From assembly GCF_005280735.1 (NCBI RefSeq), contig NZ_CP040078.1, positions 558,001-622,000 of the forward strand: 64,000 nucleotides of DNA, written 5' to 3'. This document shows positions 41,658-52,778 of this stretch, piece by piece; positions within the stretch are counted from its first letter, which is position 1; every line of letters starts with the position of its first letter. The notes below the pieces were generated by a model. The model did no database searches, had not been told where the DNA came from, and saw nothing but the letters and a program-made list of their open reading frames with translations. Source of the DNA: Trinickia violacea. GTDB taxonomy: Bacteria > Pseudomonadota > Gammaproteobacteria > Burkholderiales > Burkholderiaceae. The position numbers and the translations under genes were made by a program.

Positions 41658-44600
41658 ATGAACACGACCACACGGGGTAGTTTGCGACAGCTCGAACGCG
41701 CTCAAGCGGCGCGCGATTTTGCGCGCCATCGGGCGTTCGAGGCGTTTCGTGCATCGACGCGTCTGCGCATGCCGGCAGGCGGGACGCCTCGCGTGTACAC
41801 GTGGTGGCAGCGCGCGATCAGCGCTGTCGTGGCCGCGACGCTGTTCGTCGGGCCGATTACCGTGACGGTCGAACAAGGACGCGCAGCGGCGGGTGTTCTC
41901 GCCGCAGGCAGCCATCGCCTCGACGACGACGCTTGGCAGGTCATACAAGACCTCGCCGCACTGCGCGTGCGCTTCGCGATGCAAATGGCCGAGGCGGCGC
42001 CGATCGTCGACCCCACCGCACCGATCACGTTCCAGCCGAAGATCACGCAATCGACCGGCGCGAACGGCGGCGTGCCTGTCGTCAACATCACCGCACCGAA
42101 CGGCGCGGGCATCTCGCTCAATCAGTATCAGAGTTTCAACGTCGATCCGGTCGGGCTGATCCTCAATAACAGCTTGATGTCCGGCACGTCGCTCACGGGC
42201 GGCAACGTCGCGGCCAATCCGAATTTGAACGGACGCACGGCGAGCGTCATCGTCAATCAGGTGACGTCCACCGGCACGGCGTTCGCCACGCTGCTCAACG
42301 GCCCGCTCGAAGTGTTCGGCGCGCCCGCGACGGTCATCATCGCGAACCCGAACGGCGTCGCGACGCAGGGCGCGGGCTTTACGAACACGATCGGCGTCAC
42401 GCTGACGACGGGCACGCCGCAATTCCTGACGAGCGTCGGCGGCACGGCGACCGGTTTCGCGAACGCGCAGGCGGTCGGCTACAACGTGACGGGCGGGCAC
42501 ATCCAGATCGAAGGCAATGCCGGCGTCAACGGACCGGGGTCCGGGATCGAAGGCACGGTCGGCACGATCGACCTGATCGCCGAGACGATCGGCGTCAATG
42601 CGCCGCTGTACGCGGGTAACCGCATCAACGTGATCGCGGGGCGGCAGTTCGTGGCGCCACAAGCGGTGGACAGCAACGGCACGACGACCTACGCGACGTC
42701 CTCGAACGGCGCGACGAACACGGCCGCGGCGATTAACGCAGGCAACGGCAACGCGAACAACGGCTATGCCGTCGACGCGACCGCGTACGGCGCGATGACG
42801 GCTGGGCAGATTCAAGTGATCGGCACGGCGGCCGGCATGGGCGTGCGCACCGATGCACAGCTTGCCGCCAATGCGGGCGACTTGTCGCTGTCGGCGAACG
42901 GCGATGTGCAGATGGCGGGCAGCATTGCGCAGAAGCTAGTGAGCGTGCAATCGAGCGGAAACGTGACGCTGACGGGCTCGCACATCGGCATCGGCGGCTA
43001 CACGATCAACGCGAACGGGGATGTGACGTCGACTGGCACGCTGCAGTCGGGCAGTGACGTGAGCATCACTGCGGGCGGCAACATCACGACCAGCGGCAAC
43101 GTGAACCTGGACGGCAACCTGACGTTGAGCTCTGGGCAAACGACCACGATCGCGGCGCAGGCGACGGCCAAGCAAGCGGTGGCGCTGAGCGCAGGACAGA
43201 GCATTTCCGTGACCGGGTCGCTCGCGAGCGGCACGACGCTGACAGCTACAGCGCAAGGGGCGTTCAGCGCCGCAGGCTCGGTGCTGATCGGCACGGACGC
43301 GACCATCAACGGCGGCAGCATCGACGTGGCGGGCGTGCTGATCGCGCAGAACAACGGCACGCTCGCGGCGCAAGGCGACCTCACGGGCAGCGGCTCGATC
43401 GCGTTCGGGCAGAACGGCACGCTGACCACGGGCAATGACGTGTCGCTCACGGGCAAGCTGCTGGCCAACGGCCTGAACGTGGCGGCGGGCAACAGCGCGA
43501 CGTTTGCGCAGGTGCAAGCGGGCGGGGCGTTCAGCGTGGCGGCGAAGGGCGCTTCAGGTGGCACAACCGGTGCGGGCGACGTGACGTTCAACGGCGACGC
43601 GGCGGTGGTCGGCGCGACGACGGTGCAGGCCGCGCGCGACGTGATCGTGAATGGAACGCTGGCGGGCGGGGCGCGGGTCGGTTTAACTGCGCAGCGCAAC
43701 GTGACGGTGGCTTCGGGTGGAACCGCGCAGTCGGTCGGCGATATGTCGATCGTGGCGACGACGGGCAACGTCACGTCGACGGGCACGATCAACAGTGGCG
43801 GGGCTCTCGGCGCGCAGGCCGCTCAGAATCTCTCGCTGACCAGCTCGACAAGCGCAACGGGCGACATGACGCTCAAGGCGGGCAACGACTTGACGATCGG
43901 CGGCTCGCTCGCGGGCCAAGGAAACGCGACGCTCAGCGCGGGCCACGACGCGATCCTCGGCGGTAACAGCGGCATCGCGAAGGACGTGACCGTCACGACC
44001 GGCAACGACATCGCGATGACCGGCGCGCTGCAGGGCAACCACGTTTTGATGACCGCGGGCAACTCCGCGACGCTTGACAACATCCAGGCCAACGACACGC
44101 TCACCGTGACCGCCAACGGCGCGGCGGGCGGCGGAAACATCACCGTGAACGGCCTCGTTGCGTCGTTCACGAGCGGCACGCTCAATGCCACGCAAAACGT
44201 CACCGTGAACGGCACGCTGCAGACGGCGTCGGGGCTCGGCATCACGGCGGGGGCGAACACGTCGGTGGCGGGCACCGTGCAGTCGAACGGCAACGTCACG
44301 TTCACGAACAACAGCGGGTCGCTTGCGAGCACCGGCAACATCGCGGCGGGCGGCAACCTCGTCGCCAACGCATCGCAGTCGATCAATCTCGGCACGCTGA
44401 GCACGTCCGCGCTCGGCGACATGACGTTGACGGCCGGCCAGAACATTCAGATGGACGGCACCGTCGTCAGCCAAGGCAACGGCAAGCTGAAGGCGGGCGG
44501 CAACATCGCGGGCGCGGCGTCGGCGGCGTTCGGCCTGGCCGCGAACCTCACCTCGGGCGGCGACACGGATCTGACCGGATCGCTGCACGCCGCGACGGTG

Positions 44601-47600
44601 CAGACCAGCGCGGGCGGCAACGCTACGCTCAACAACGCCCAGGCCGGCTCGACGATTTCGCTCAACGCGCAGAACAGCCTCACGGTGACGGGCGCGGTGG
44701 CGGGCGGCTCGACCGTTGCGCTCAACGCGGGCCAGGACATCGCCATCAGCGGCTCGATTCAATCGACGGGCGATACGAACCTGACCGCGCAGAACGGCAG
44801 CGCGGGCTTGAACGGCACGTCTGCATCGATCGCAAGTAGCGGCGCACTGAACGTGCAGGCGGGCACCGACATCAACCTCGGCGGCACGACCACGGTTGCG
44901 CTCGACACAACGCTCAACGCGACGCGCGACGTCAACGTGACGGGATCGATCAGCGGGCAGGGCAATGGCCTCGTCACGTCGGGCCGCGATATCGGCGGCG
45001 CGGGGTCGATCAGCTTTACGCAGGCGGCGACGCTGCTTGCCGGACGCAATGTCGCGCAAGGCGGCCTGATTCAAGGCAACACGGTGCAGGTGTCGGCGGC
45101 GAGCGACGCGACGGTCAACAACGTCGAGTCCGCGACGACGATTGCGCTGACCTCGGGTAAGTCGGGCGCGGGCAACCTCACGGTGACGGGCGGCGCGGCC
45201 TCGACGGGCGCGATCACGGCGATCTCGGCGGGCGACGTGACGATCGCGAGCACCGGCAAGCTCGCGAGCGGCTCGACGATCGGCGTTGCGGCCGCGAACG
45301 ACATCAACGTGGCGGGCGCGATCGAATCGAACGGCGATACGACGCTCAAGGCGCTGCAAGGCAGCCTGAACGTGACGGGCGGCATCAACAGCGGCGGCAA
45401 GCTGACGGTGACGACCGGCCTCGACTTGTCGCTCGGCGCAAGCACGAGCGCGGTGGGCGATGTCACGCTCAACGCGGGCCGCGACGCCGTGCTGAACGGC
45501 ACGCTCGTCGGACAGGCGAACGGCCATGTGACGGCTGGTCGCGACATCTACGGGCCGGGCACGAAGTCGTTCACGAACGCGGCAGCGGTGCTCAACGCGC
45601 AGCGTGACATCGCGCTGACGGGCTCTTTGCAGGCCAACGTCGTGCAGGCGACGGGCGGCGACAACGCGGCGCTGAACAACGTCACCTCGGCGACGACGCT
45701 CACGCTCACCGCGAACGGCAACGCAGGCAACGGCGACGCGTCGATCACCGGTACGGCGACGGCGCCCGGCGTGGTCTCGCTCACGGCTGCGCGCGACGTG
45801 CTCGTGAGCGGCTCGCTCACGGGCGGCAGCACCGTCACGCTGAACGGACAGCGCAACGTGACCGTGAGCGGCGGCGTGCAATCGCAAAGCGACCTCGACG
45901 TGACCGCGACGACGGGCAGCGCCTCGCTGACCGGCACGACGACCACGAACGGCGCGTTGAACGTGACGTCGGGCCTCGATACGCAGCTCGGCGGCCAGAT
46001 CGCGGCAACGAACCAGGTCACGGTGCAGGCGGGACGCGACATCATGCTGACCGGCGCGCTCGCCGGTCAGGCGGGCGGCAAGTTCACGGCAGCGCAGGAC
46101 ATCAACGGCGCGGGGGCGGCGGCGTTCGCGCAAGCGGTGAGCGTCAACGCCTCGCATGACGTTGCGTTGACGGGCTCGCTGCAGGGCACGGCGGTCACGG
46201 TGACGGGCCAGAACAACGCAGGACTCGGCAGCGCGCAAGCGACGAGCGGTGACCTGAACGTGACCGCGAAGGGCAACGCGGGCGGCGGCGACGTGACGTT
46301 CGGCGGCGCGGCAACGGCCTCGGGCAACCTGACGCTGACTGCGGCGAACAACGTCAACGTGGCGGGCGCGATGAACGCGGGCGGCACGACGAACATCACC
46401 GCGCCGGGCAGCGTGACGCTCGCGAGCGCGAACTCGACCGGCGACTTGACGATCGGCGCGGGCGCGGGGATCGCCGCGAGCGGCAGCGTCACGACCAACG
46501 GCAATTTGCTCGCGACGGCGGGCAACGATATTTCGATGGGCGCCGCGCTCGCAAGCGGCACCGTCAATCTGCAAGCGCAGGGCTTGAATGGCGCGGGTGA
46601 CGTCAGCGTGACCGGCACGCTCGGCTCGGGCGGCGCGACGACCGTCTTAGCGGTGCGCGACGCGACCGTAGGCGGCAACGTATCGAGCGGCGACAAAGTC
46701 ACGATTACTACGGGGAGGAACCTGAGCGTCGGCGGCAACATCGGCGCGGGCGCGGATACCGCGCTGACGGCGACGGCGGGCAATCTCGCGGTGACCGGCT
46801 CGACGACGGGCACCGGCAACCTGACCGCGAACGCAGGCGGCACGCTTGCGCTGGGCGGCGAACTCGTCAACGGGGATACGACGCTGAACTCGGTCGGCAC
46901 GGCGACGTTGACCGGCGCTTTCTATGGTTTGGGCGCGGCCACCGTCAACGCGGGCTCGATCGTGGGCGGCGGTGCTCTGACGTTCGGCAAGGACATCAAC
47001 CTCACGGCGAACTCGGGCGGTATCACGCTTGGCGCGATTCAAGGCGCGGGGCAGTTGATCGCGACGTCGAGCGGCGACATGTCGTTCGTCGCGTCCACGG
47101 CGGTCGGCAACGTCAACGCCACTTCGAAGAACGGTAGCGTGACGTTCAACGGCGAATTGCAGACGGGCGGCAATGCGCAGATTCAAGCGGCCGAGAATGC
47201 GGCGGTGACGGGCGGCATCTCGTCGATGGGGACGGTGAACGTCACCGGGACGAACGGGAACGTGACGGTGGCGGGCGTGTCGTCGAACGGCGATACGACG
47301 ATGACGGCGGGCCAGACGCTGACGCTTTCGGGCACGAGCGTCGTCGCCGGACAGTTCCAGCTGACGGGCGGCAACGTGACGTTGAGCGGCTCGGCGAGTG
47401 GCTCCAAGAACGTCACGGTGACGGCGCAGAACACGCTCGATGCGAGCCAGGCGACGCTGGTTTCGACGCAGAACACGCAGGTGTCGGGCGCGAACGTGAC
47501 GCTCGGGAATCTGGTGGTCGGCGGGACGTTGACGGCGAACGCTTCGAATCAGCTGTCGATCGCATCGGGTAGCGCGGTGGACGTGGTGGGCGCGACGACG

Positions 47601-50600
47601 CTTGCCTCGCAGAACGGCTTGACCAACGCGGGCCAAGTGCTCGCGGGTGGGCCGCTGAAGGTGTCGGCAGTGAACCTGACCAACGCTGCGAACGCGTCGC
47701 TCGCGTCGACCGGCACGACGATGATCAACGCGACGAGCTTCACGAACGCGGGGCTCGTGAACGGTCAGACGACCACGGTCAACGTGGCGGGCGGACTGAG
47801 GAACGTCGGCGGGTCGTTGATGGGCGTGGATGCGCTGACGATCAATACCGGCGCGTTGAATAACCAGAACGGGGTGATTTTTGCGGGCAATCCGAATTCG
47901 TCGGGCGGCCCGACGACGGGGGATTTGTCGCTGACGATCAACGGCGGCAATGGGTCGCTCTATAACGCGGGCGGGCAGTTGCTTGCCCAGCGCAACATGG
48001 GGATCAGCGCGGTCAACTTGGCGTTCGACCCGTCGCAAGGGACGATCAGCCAAGGCGGGCAGCTCTCGATTACGGCAGGGACGATCAGCAACAGCGGGAC
48101 GTGGAATTACGGCGGGCAGGGTGTATCGATCGATGGTCTCTACGGGATCTACAACGGCGGGACGATGACCGGTACTGCACCGCTCACGATTTCGACGGGC
48201 GGGACGTTCACGAATGCGGGGAGCGTGATTGGCAACGACGTCACGTTCAACGGGACGCTGTACAACGCCGGCGGCGCGTTGACGCATGCGAACGATGCGC
48301 TGACGTTGAATGGCAATACAACCAACCGTGGCACGGTGGAGTCGGGGAACTCGCTGACTGTCAGCGGCGGCAATTACGACAACCAAGGGGCGTCGACGCA
48401 GACGCAGGGGAATGCGACGTTCAATTTGGGTGGGACGTTGCAGAACACGGGTGGGTCGATTTCCACTGGAAACAACCTCACGATCAATGCGGGTGCGGTG
48501 GTGAATGACCAGACCGCGCCCAGTGGTTCGGCGACGAGCACCACGGTTGTAGCTGATCCGGCATTGCTTTGGTCGGGTGCGGTGGGGACCGAATATGGTC
48601 AGAGCCAAAAGCGGTTGAATGCCGACACCTGGATACCGTTCAACTGGCAGTTCAATGTAACGCTAGGGGATGTCCTGTCACCGACAGGGTGTAGCTCGAC
48701 GAGCAGTTGCGGGGCGTCAGGAGGAGGAACGCAGCCTGTGGCCGGTTCGGGCTCTCTAACGCTCAACGAATACAGCGTAGCGGTCGGATCGGATCAGAAC
48801 GGCGACACGACGTATGAAAACGTTTGGTACGTAGGGACAAGCGCTGATCCGAATGCGATCAGCTCGATGACGCTTGCCTTGCCGACCGTCTATCAGAGCA
48901 CCACAACACAGCAGCCGGGGACGTCCGGCGTGATTTCTGCCGGCGGCTCCATATCGCTGACGGCGAGCTCATTGTCGAATCGGGGTGGGCAGATCGCGGC
49001 GCAGGGGAATGTGTCGCTCAATATTCAGTCGCTGGATAACGGTGCGGTGGCGCCGACGTTGGCGAGTCAATCCACGACGTACGTCGATCAGTCGCAGTAC
49101 TCATCATTTCTCTCTCAGCTCAACGCGCTCGGAACCTTATCGGTCGCTCCCCCGGCCAACAGCCCTTGGCAGAATCCACCGACGCTGTTCAATTTTGCGC
49201 TCGGCGCGGCTGCACCCACGGCTACAGGCACGCTGAGCGATTCGACGCCGACCGGGATGATTGCTGCCGGTTACAACATGACGGTTGGGGGTGGGAATCT
49301 CACGAACGCTGGCCTTATGTATGCCGGTAACAACGTAGTGATCACTTCCGGGTACCTCACAAACCAGGGCGGGAATTCACAAAACTATTCGTCCCAAGTG
49401 GGCTGCGCCGCGGGCGTTCCGAACTATGACTGCGGCGGATTCGGCCACCCCCGCGGCGAAAACCCGAATACGACGACCTTCAGTTATTCGCAAAACGACG
49501 CCACGATCTATGCCGGCAACGATCTAGTTATCGCCGCAGGACAAGTCAACAACACCTACGGCAACTTGCTTGCCGGTCACAACATCGTCATTGGCGGCGT
49601 AGGCACGACGGCAACATCGACGACCCCGGCTCAAAGCCTGAACAACACGTCGGGCAACATCGTTGCAGGCAACAACATCACGCTGAATGTCTCCGGCGCG
49701 ATCACGAATAATCTGCCGCCGCCGGTACTGGTCCACCAGAACTACGGCGCCAAGGAGGAATACAGCGGCTGCATGACCGCAGGCGGCTACAAGGAAAGCT
49801 ACTGCGAAGGCTACGTAGAACAGCAATCGGGTAGCTCGTCGGTGATCGGCGCGGGCAACAACCTGCAGATCAACGCCGGCAGCCTGACCAACATCGGCAG
49901 CCTGATCGCGGCGGGCACAAGTGCGACCATCAACGTGACCGGCCCGGTCGTGAACGAAGCGCAAACGCTGAACGCCTACTGGCACTCGCACTGGGTGCAA
50001 GAGACGGGCGATTTCAGTCCGGACAAACGTCACGACGTCTGGGCGTGCGGCTCGGTGGCTGAGTGCACGCAGTTGTACGGCAGCGCATATACCAACGTAG
50101 GCGGCTCCATCGATCCGCCCACGCCGGTCGGCAACATCGCCGCGACGATTCAGGCACCGAACCTGACGGTCACCTCGGACGGGCAAATCCAGAACGTCGG
50201 CAACATCGTCGGCACGTCGGTGACGCTCACGGGCCAACGGCTGATCAACGGCATCACCACGGCGAACACGTACACGCCGCACGTGAACGCGCCGTCGCAA
50301 GTGATCTCGCTGAGCCCAGTGGACTTGCCGGGGCTGAACCTGTCGTTGCCGCTCGTGTCGGGAAGCTCGATCCCAACGGCGGTGGCGGGGACGGCGTCCT
50401 ACGTGGAGCAGTCGCTCGGAAGCTCGTCGCTCCTGGGCCCGCAGCAACTCATCAGCGCGCTGCCCGCGAGCCTGCAGCCGAGCTCGACGCTGTTCTACTA
50501 CAACCCGCAGGAAGAGGACCTGGTGCTGCAGCAGGCGGCGCTGCAGCAGACGGGCCAGTCGAGCTTCGTGAGCGGCCTGACGTACGACAGCACGAACGGC

Positions 50601-52745
50601 TTGTCAGTGACCGATCAAGAGAAGGCGATCCTGTATCAGAACGCGATCAACTACGCGAAGCAGAACGATTTTCAACTGGGCGATGCGCTGTCGCAGACGC
50701 AGATCAACGCGTTGACGCAGCCGATGTTGTGGTACGTGCAGCAGACGGTGCCCGACCCGAGCTGCACGGCGACGGGCACGGCAACCTGCCCGACGATCAC
50801 GGCGCTCATGCCGCAGGTGTATCTGCCGCAGAACTGGAGTGCGATGTCGGCGGGCGGGAACATTGAGGGCACCAATGTCACGCTGAACTTCAATCAGGGT
50901 GGTCAAGGCAGCATCCTGAATACGGGAAGCATCACCGCGTCGAACACGCTGACGGTGAACACGCAGTCGCTGACGAACGAGGCGAATCAGGTCAACGTCG
51001 GCAACATCTGGCAGTACGTGAAGGACACCGGCTACCAGGACACAACGGGTACGGAGGTGCAGCCGGGCGGGTTCATGAGCGCGGCGAACATGAATCTGAA
51101 CGTGGAGACGCTGCAGCAGATTGGTGGGGCGCTGCAGGAGCTCAACGCGGACGGCACGGTCAATCAGGCAGGCACGCAGCAGATGTTGGCGGCGTTGCAG
51201 CAGCAATTGGGCGCGAATTTCACGCAAACCAGTGTCAGCGACAATCTGCACACGAGCTTCACGGCGGAGGGTGGGTTTGGTGTTGGCCAGTTGGCTTCGA
51301 TGGTAGTCGCGGTGGCGCTGTCCGCGATGGGCATGCCGGTGCTTGGCGCCATGTTGGCCGCCACGATGAACGAACTAGCTAGCGGTCAGGGACTTAACCT
51401 CGGTAGCATCATCGAGGCGGGAGTGGTGGCGTATGCGACCGAAGGCCTTGACTCCGGACTGGGGCTGAACGATCTGCAGCTTTCCAACGTGGGCAGTGAC
51501 ATCGCCGCGGGGACGGCGAGTGCAAGTGAAATTGCGCAGGGCGCAGTAGAGGTCGTGGGTCAGAGCGCGGTATCGGCGGCGGTCAATACCGTGGCGTACG
51601 GAGGCAGCTTCGGGCAGGCCTTGGAATCGGGCCTTGCGAGCAACCTTGCGGCGGCGGGCGCAGGCGCAATCGGCGAGCTTAATAGCGAAGGGTTCTTTAC
51701 TAATACGTTTGGAGACTTTTCAAAGATTGCGTACGCTGCATCTCACGCGGCGTTGGGGTGTGCTGCCAGCGCGGCTGAGGGAACGGGGTGTGCAAGTGGG
51801 GCCATTGGCGGGGCGGTGAGCTCCGCGTTCACTTCCCTGATTCCAGATCCTACCGATAGCAACGGCAATCCGACTTCGTGGTCATCAGGTCAGGTTGCGG
51901 CACTGACTGCTGCATCTATGGTGTTAGGTGGGACTGCAGCGGGTTTACTGGGACAAAATGCCGAGGCCGGAGCGACAGCGGCTGAAAACGAGACGCTTAA
52001 CAACCGAGTGCTGCACCCGCAGGAACAGCCGCTTGCGCAGCAACTTGCCGCCGCTGCCAACGCTAAGGGAATTACCAATTCGGACGGGGCGGCGGTGACT
52101 GCAAACGACATTGCGAACCAGCTGGCTCAGATGAGCTATAGCCAGAACGGGAGTTCGGAAAGCGGAGCTGCGGCGACGGTAGAAGGAGCTGTACCGCCGA
52201 ATGACGGGACGACGTGGGCGAAGGCTGGGGTTGACGCGAATACAGGGCAGACCATCTGGACACAAATACCGGGAGCGGCGAATCCGACGCTGCAGGCTTT
52301 TATCCTACAGAATACAAATGGTGCCGACGTACCGCTGCTCCAGCAGTATAAGGCGTCGTCCCCGGGAGATCAGTCGAGTTACGGGCCGCAGGGGATTTCG
52401 GTGGGGTCGGGTGCAGGATCGATCTGTCCGAACGGAAATTGCGGTTTGGCTAATGGTAGTGTGCAACTTTCGTTTCCAAGCCCGGCGACATTAACTGATC
52501 AAGCCTCGACAGGATTCGGTTTGGTAGCGATTTGGCTTCCGCCGCCATATGGCGAAGTCGCGCTTGCCGGTGCAGCGGCAGTAAAATCGTTGAATTACCT
52601 TTACAGCCAACCGACACCTTTTAGCGTTGTGTACGATACGGTTAACGCGATGGTCGGGGCTGTGATTCCTCAAGGACGAGCGGTACAGACGATTTTTACG
52701 CTCGGGACAACTGCTGCACAGCCTTACGTGGTGCCAAAAAAATGA
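41658..52745 (+). CDS. cdiA: CdiA-like contact-dependent inhibition exoprotein
   Basis: This protein has 3695 residues. It has an extended signal region with a hydrophobic core at about 50-70 (AISAVVAATLFVGPITV). The TPS domain lies at about 115-370 (NQYQSFNVDPVGLILNNS; IIANPNGVATQGAGFTN). A very long beta-helix stick of FHA-type repeats follows (about 370-2200). A second repeat zone and a hydrophobic pre-toxin region lie at about 3190-3440. The tip is delimited by AENETLNN (residues 3442-3449), leaving a toxin of about 246 residues whose last third is hydrophobic (GLVAIWLPPPYGEVALAGAA; TVNAMVGAVIPQG). The toxin family is not recognised. A small membrane protein gene follows as immunity. The 5' three quarters are uniformly GC-rich; the tip is more AT-rich. 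Confidence 0.93.
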   Translation: MNTTTRGSLRQLERAQAARDFARHRAFEAFRASTRLRMPAGGTPRVYTWWQRAISAVVAATLFVGPITVTVEQGRAAAGVLAAGSHRLDDDAWQVIQDLAALRVRFAMQMAEAAPIVDPTAPITFQPKITQSTGANGGVPVVNITAPNGAGISLNQYQSFNVDPVGLILNNSLMSGTSLTGGNVAANPNLNGRTASVIVNQVTSTGTAFATLLNGPLEVFGAPATVIIANPNGVATQGAGFTNTIGVTLTTGTPQFLTSVGGTATGFANAQAVGYNVTGGHIQIEGNAGVNGPGSGIEGTVGTIDLIAETIGVNAPLYAGNRINVIAGRQFVAPQAVDSNGTTTYATSSNGATNTAAAINAGNGNANNGYAVDATAYGAMTAGQIQVIGTAAGMGVRTDAQLAANAGDLSLSANGDVQMAGSIAQKLVSVQSSGNVTLTGSHIGIGGYTINANGDVTSTGTLQSGSDVSITAGGNITTSGNVNLDGNLTLSSGQTTTIAAQATAKQAVALSAGQSISVTGSLASGTTLTATAQGAFSAAGSVLIGTDATINGGSIDVAGVLIAQNNGTLAAQGDLTGSGSIAFGQNGTLTTGNDVSLTGKLLANGLNVAAGNSATFAQVQAGGAFSVAAKGASGGTTGAGDVTFNGDAAVVGATTVQAARDVIVNGTLAGGARVGLTAQRNVTVASGGTAQSVGDMSIVATTGNVTSTGTINSGGALGAQAAQNLSLTSSTSATGDMTLKAGNDLTIGGSLAGQGNATLSAGHDAILGGNSGIAKDVTVTTGNDIAMTGALQGNHVLMTAGNSATLDNIQANDTLTVTANGAAGGGNITVNGLVASFTSGTLNATQNVTVNGTLQTASGLGITAGANTSVAGTVQSNGNVTFTNNSGSLASTGNIAAGGNLVANASQSINLGTLSTSALGDMTLTAGQNIQMDGTVVSQGNGKLKAGGNIAGAASAAFGLAANLTSGGDTDLTGSLHAATVQTSAGGNATLNNAQAGSTISLNAQNSLTVTGAVAGGSTVALNAGQDIAISGSIQSTGDTNLTAQNGSAGLNGTSASIASSGALNVQAGTDINLGGTTTVALDTTLNATRDVNVTGSISGQGNGLVTSGRDIGGAGSISFTQAATLLAGRNVAQGGLIQGNTVQVSAASDATVNNVESATTIALTSGKSGAGNLTVTGGAASTGAITAISAGDVTIASTGKLASGSTIGVAAANDINVAGAIESNGDTTLKALQGSLNVTGGINSGGKLTVTTGLDLSLGASTSAVGDVTLNAGRDAVLNGTLVGQANGHVTAGRDIYGPGTKSFTNAAAVLNAQRDIALTGSLQANVVQATGGDNAALNNVTSATTLTLTANGNAGNGDASITGTATAPGVVSLTAARDVLVSGSLTGGSTVTLNGQRNVTVSGGVQSQSDLDVTATTGSASLTGTTTTNGALNVTSGLDTQLGGQIAATNQVTVQAGRDIMLTGALAGQAGGKFTAAQDINGAGAAAFAQAVSVNASHDVALTGSLQGTAVTVTGQNNAGLGSAQATSGDLNVTAKGNAGGGDVTFGGAATASGNLTLTAANNVNVAGAMNAGGTTNITAPGSVTLASANSTGDLTIGAGAGIAASGSVTTNGNLLATAGNDISMGAALASGTVNLQAQGLNGAGDVSVTGTLGSGGATTVLAVRDATVGGNVSSGDKVTITTGRNLSVGGNIGAGADTALTATAGNLAVTGSTTGTGNLTANAGGTLALGGELVNGDTTLNSVGTATLTGAFYGLGAATVNAGSIVGGGALTFGKDINLTANSGGITLGAIQGAGQLIATSSGDMSFVASTAVGNVNATSKNGSVTFNGELQTGGNAQIQAAENAAVTGGISSMGTVNVTGTNGNVTVAGVSSNGDTTMTAGQTLTLSGTSVVAGQFQLTGGNVTLSGSASGSKNVTVTAQNTLDASQATLVSTQNTQVSGANVTLGNLVVGGTLTANASNQLSIASGSAVDVVGATTLASQNGLTNAGQVLAGGPLKVSAVNLTNAANASLASTGTTMINATSFTNAGLVNGQTTTVNVAGGLRNVGGSLMGVDALTINTGALNNQNGVIFAGNPNSSGGPTTGDLSLTINGGNGSLYNAGGQLLAQRNMGISAVNLAFDPSQGTISQGGQLSITAGTISNSGTWNYGGQGVSIDGLYGIYNGGTMTGTAPLTISTGGTFTNAGSVIGNDVTFNGTLYNAGGALTHANDALTLNGNTTNRGTVESGNSLTVSGGNYDNQGASTQTQGNATFNLGGTLQNTGGSISTGNNLTINAGAVVNDQTAPSGSATSTTVVADPALLWSGAVGTEYGQSQKRLNADTWIPFNWQFNVTLGDVLSPTGCSSTSSCGASGGGTQPVAGSGSLTLNEYSVAVGSDQNGDTTYENVWYVGTSADPNAISSMTLALPTVYQSTTTQQPGTSGVISAGGSISLTASSLSNRGGQIAAQGNVSLNIQSLDNGAVAPTLASQSTTYVDQSQYSSFLSQLNALGTLSVAPPANSPWQNPPTLFNFALGAAAPTATGTLSDSTPTGMIAAGYNMTVGGGNLTNAGLMYAGNNVVITSGYLTNQGGNSQNYSSQVGCAAGVPNYDCGGFGHPRGENPNTTTFSYSQNDATIYAGNDLVIAAGQVNNTYGNLLAGHNIVIGGVGTTATSTTPAQSLNNTSGNIVAGNNITLNVSGAITNNLPPPVLVHQNYGAKEEYSGCMTAGGYKESYCEGYVEQQSGSSSVIGAGNNLQINAGSLTNIGSLIAAGTSATINVTGPVVNEAQTLNAYWHSHWVQETGDFSPDKRHDVWACGSVAECTQLYGSAYTNVGGSIDPPTPVGNIAATIQAPNLTVTSDGQIQNVGNIVGTSVTLTGQRLINGITTANTYTPHVNAPSQVISLSPVDLPGLNLSLPLVSGSSIPTAVAGTASYVEQSLGSSSLLGPQQLISALPASLQPSSTLFYYNPQEEDLVLQQAALQQTGQSSFVSGLTYDSTNGLSVTDQEKAILYQNAINYAKQNDFQLGDALSQTQINALTQPMLWYVQQTVPDPSCTATGTATCPTITALMPQVYLPQNWSAMSAGGNIEGTNVTLNFNQGGQGSILNTGSITASNTLTVNTQSLTNEANQVNVGNIWQYVKDTGYQDTTGTEVQPGGFMSAANMNLNVETLQQIGGALQELNADGTVNQAGTQQMLAALQQQLGANFTQTSVSDNLHTSFTAEGGFGVGQLASMVVAVALSAMGMPVLGAMLAATMNELASGQGLNLGSIIEAGVVAYATEGLDSGLGLNDLQLSNVGSDIAAGTASASEIAQGAVEVVGQSAVSAAVNTVAYGGSFGQALESGLASNLAAAGAGAIGELNSEGFFTNTFGDFSKIAYAASHAALGCAASAAEGTGCASGAIGGAVSSAFTSLIPDPTDSNGNPTSWSSGQVAALTAASMVLGGTAAGLLGQNAEAGATAAENETLNNRVLHPQEQPLAQQLAAAANAKGITNSDGAAVTANDIANQLAQMSYSQNGSSESGAAATVEGAVPPNDGTTWAKAGVDANTGQTIWTQIPGAANPTLQAFILQNTNGADVPLLQQYKASSPGDQSSYGPQGISVGSGAGSICPNGNCGLANGSVQLSFPSPATLTDQASTGFGLVAIWLPPPYGEVALAGAAAVKSLNYLYSQPTPFSVVYDTVNAMVGAVIPQGRAVQTIFTLGTTAAQPYVVPKK
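50135..51232 (+). repeat. Long direct repeat, intact copy (inside cdiA)
   Basis: This segment of cdiA (from IAATIQAPNLTVTS to LAALQQQLG) recurs at 54550-55650 in the third toxin module. By eye the copies agree in roughly 85 per cent of positions, so the duplication or import is not recent. It provides homology for recombination between cdiA and the downstream module. Confidence 0.85.
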
Positions 52746-52778
52746 GAAACGACTTGGTATTGTCGGAGGAGAGTGGCG

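Noticed and set aside
43683..48608. Very long minus-strand open frames (963 and 653 codons) inside cdiA
   Set aside because: They are Arg-rich shadows of the repetitive GC-rich cdiA repeats, without ribosome sites or family resemblance; the plus strand encodes a coherent haemagglutinin.
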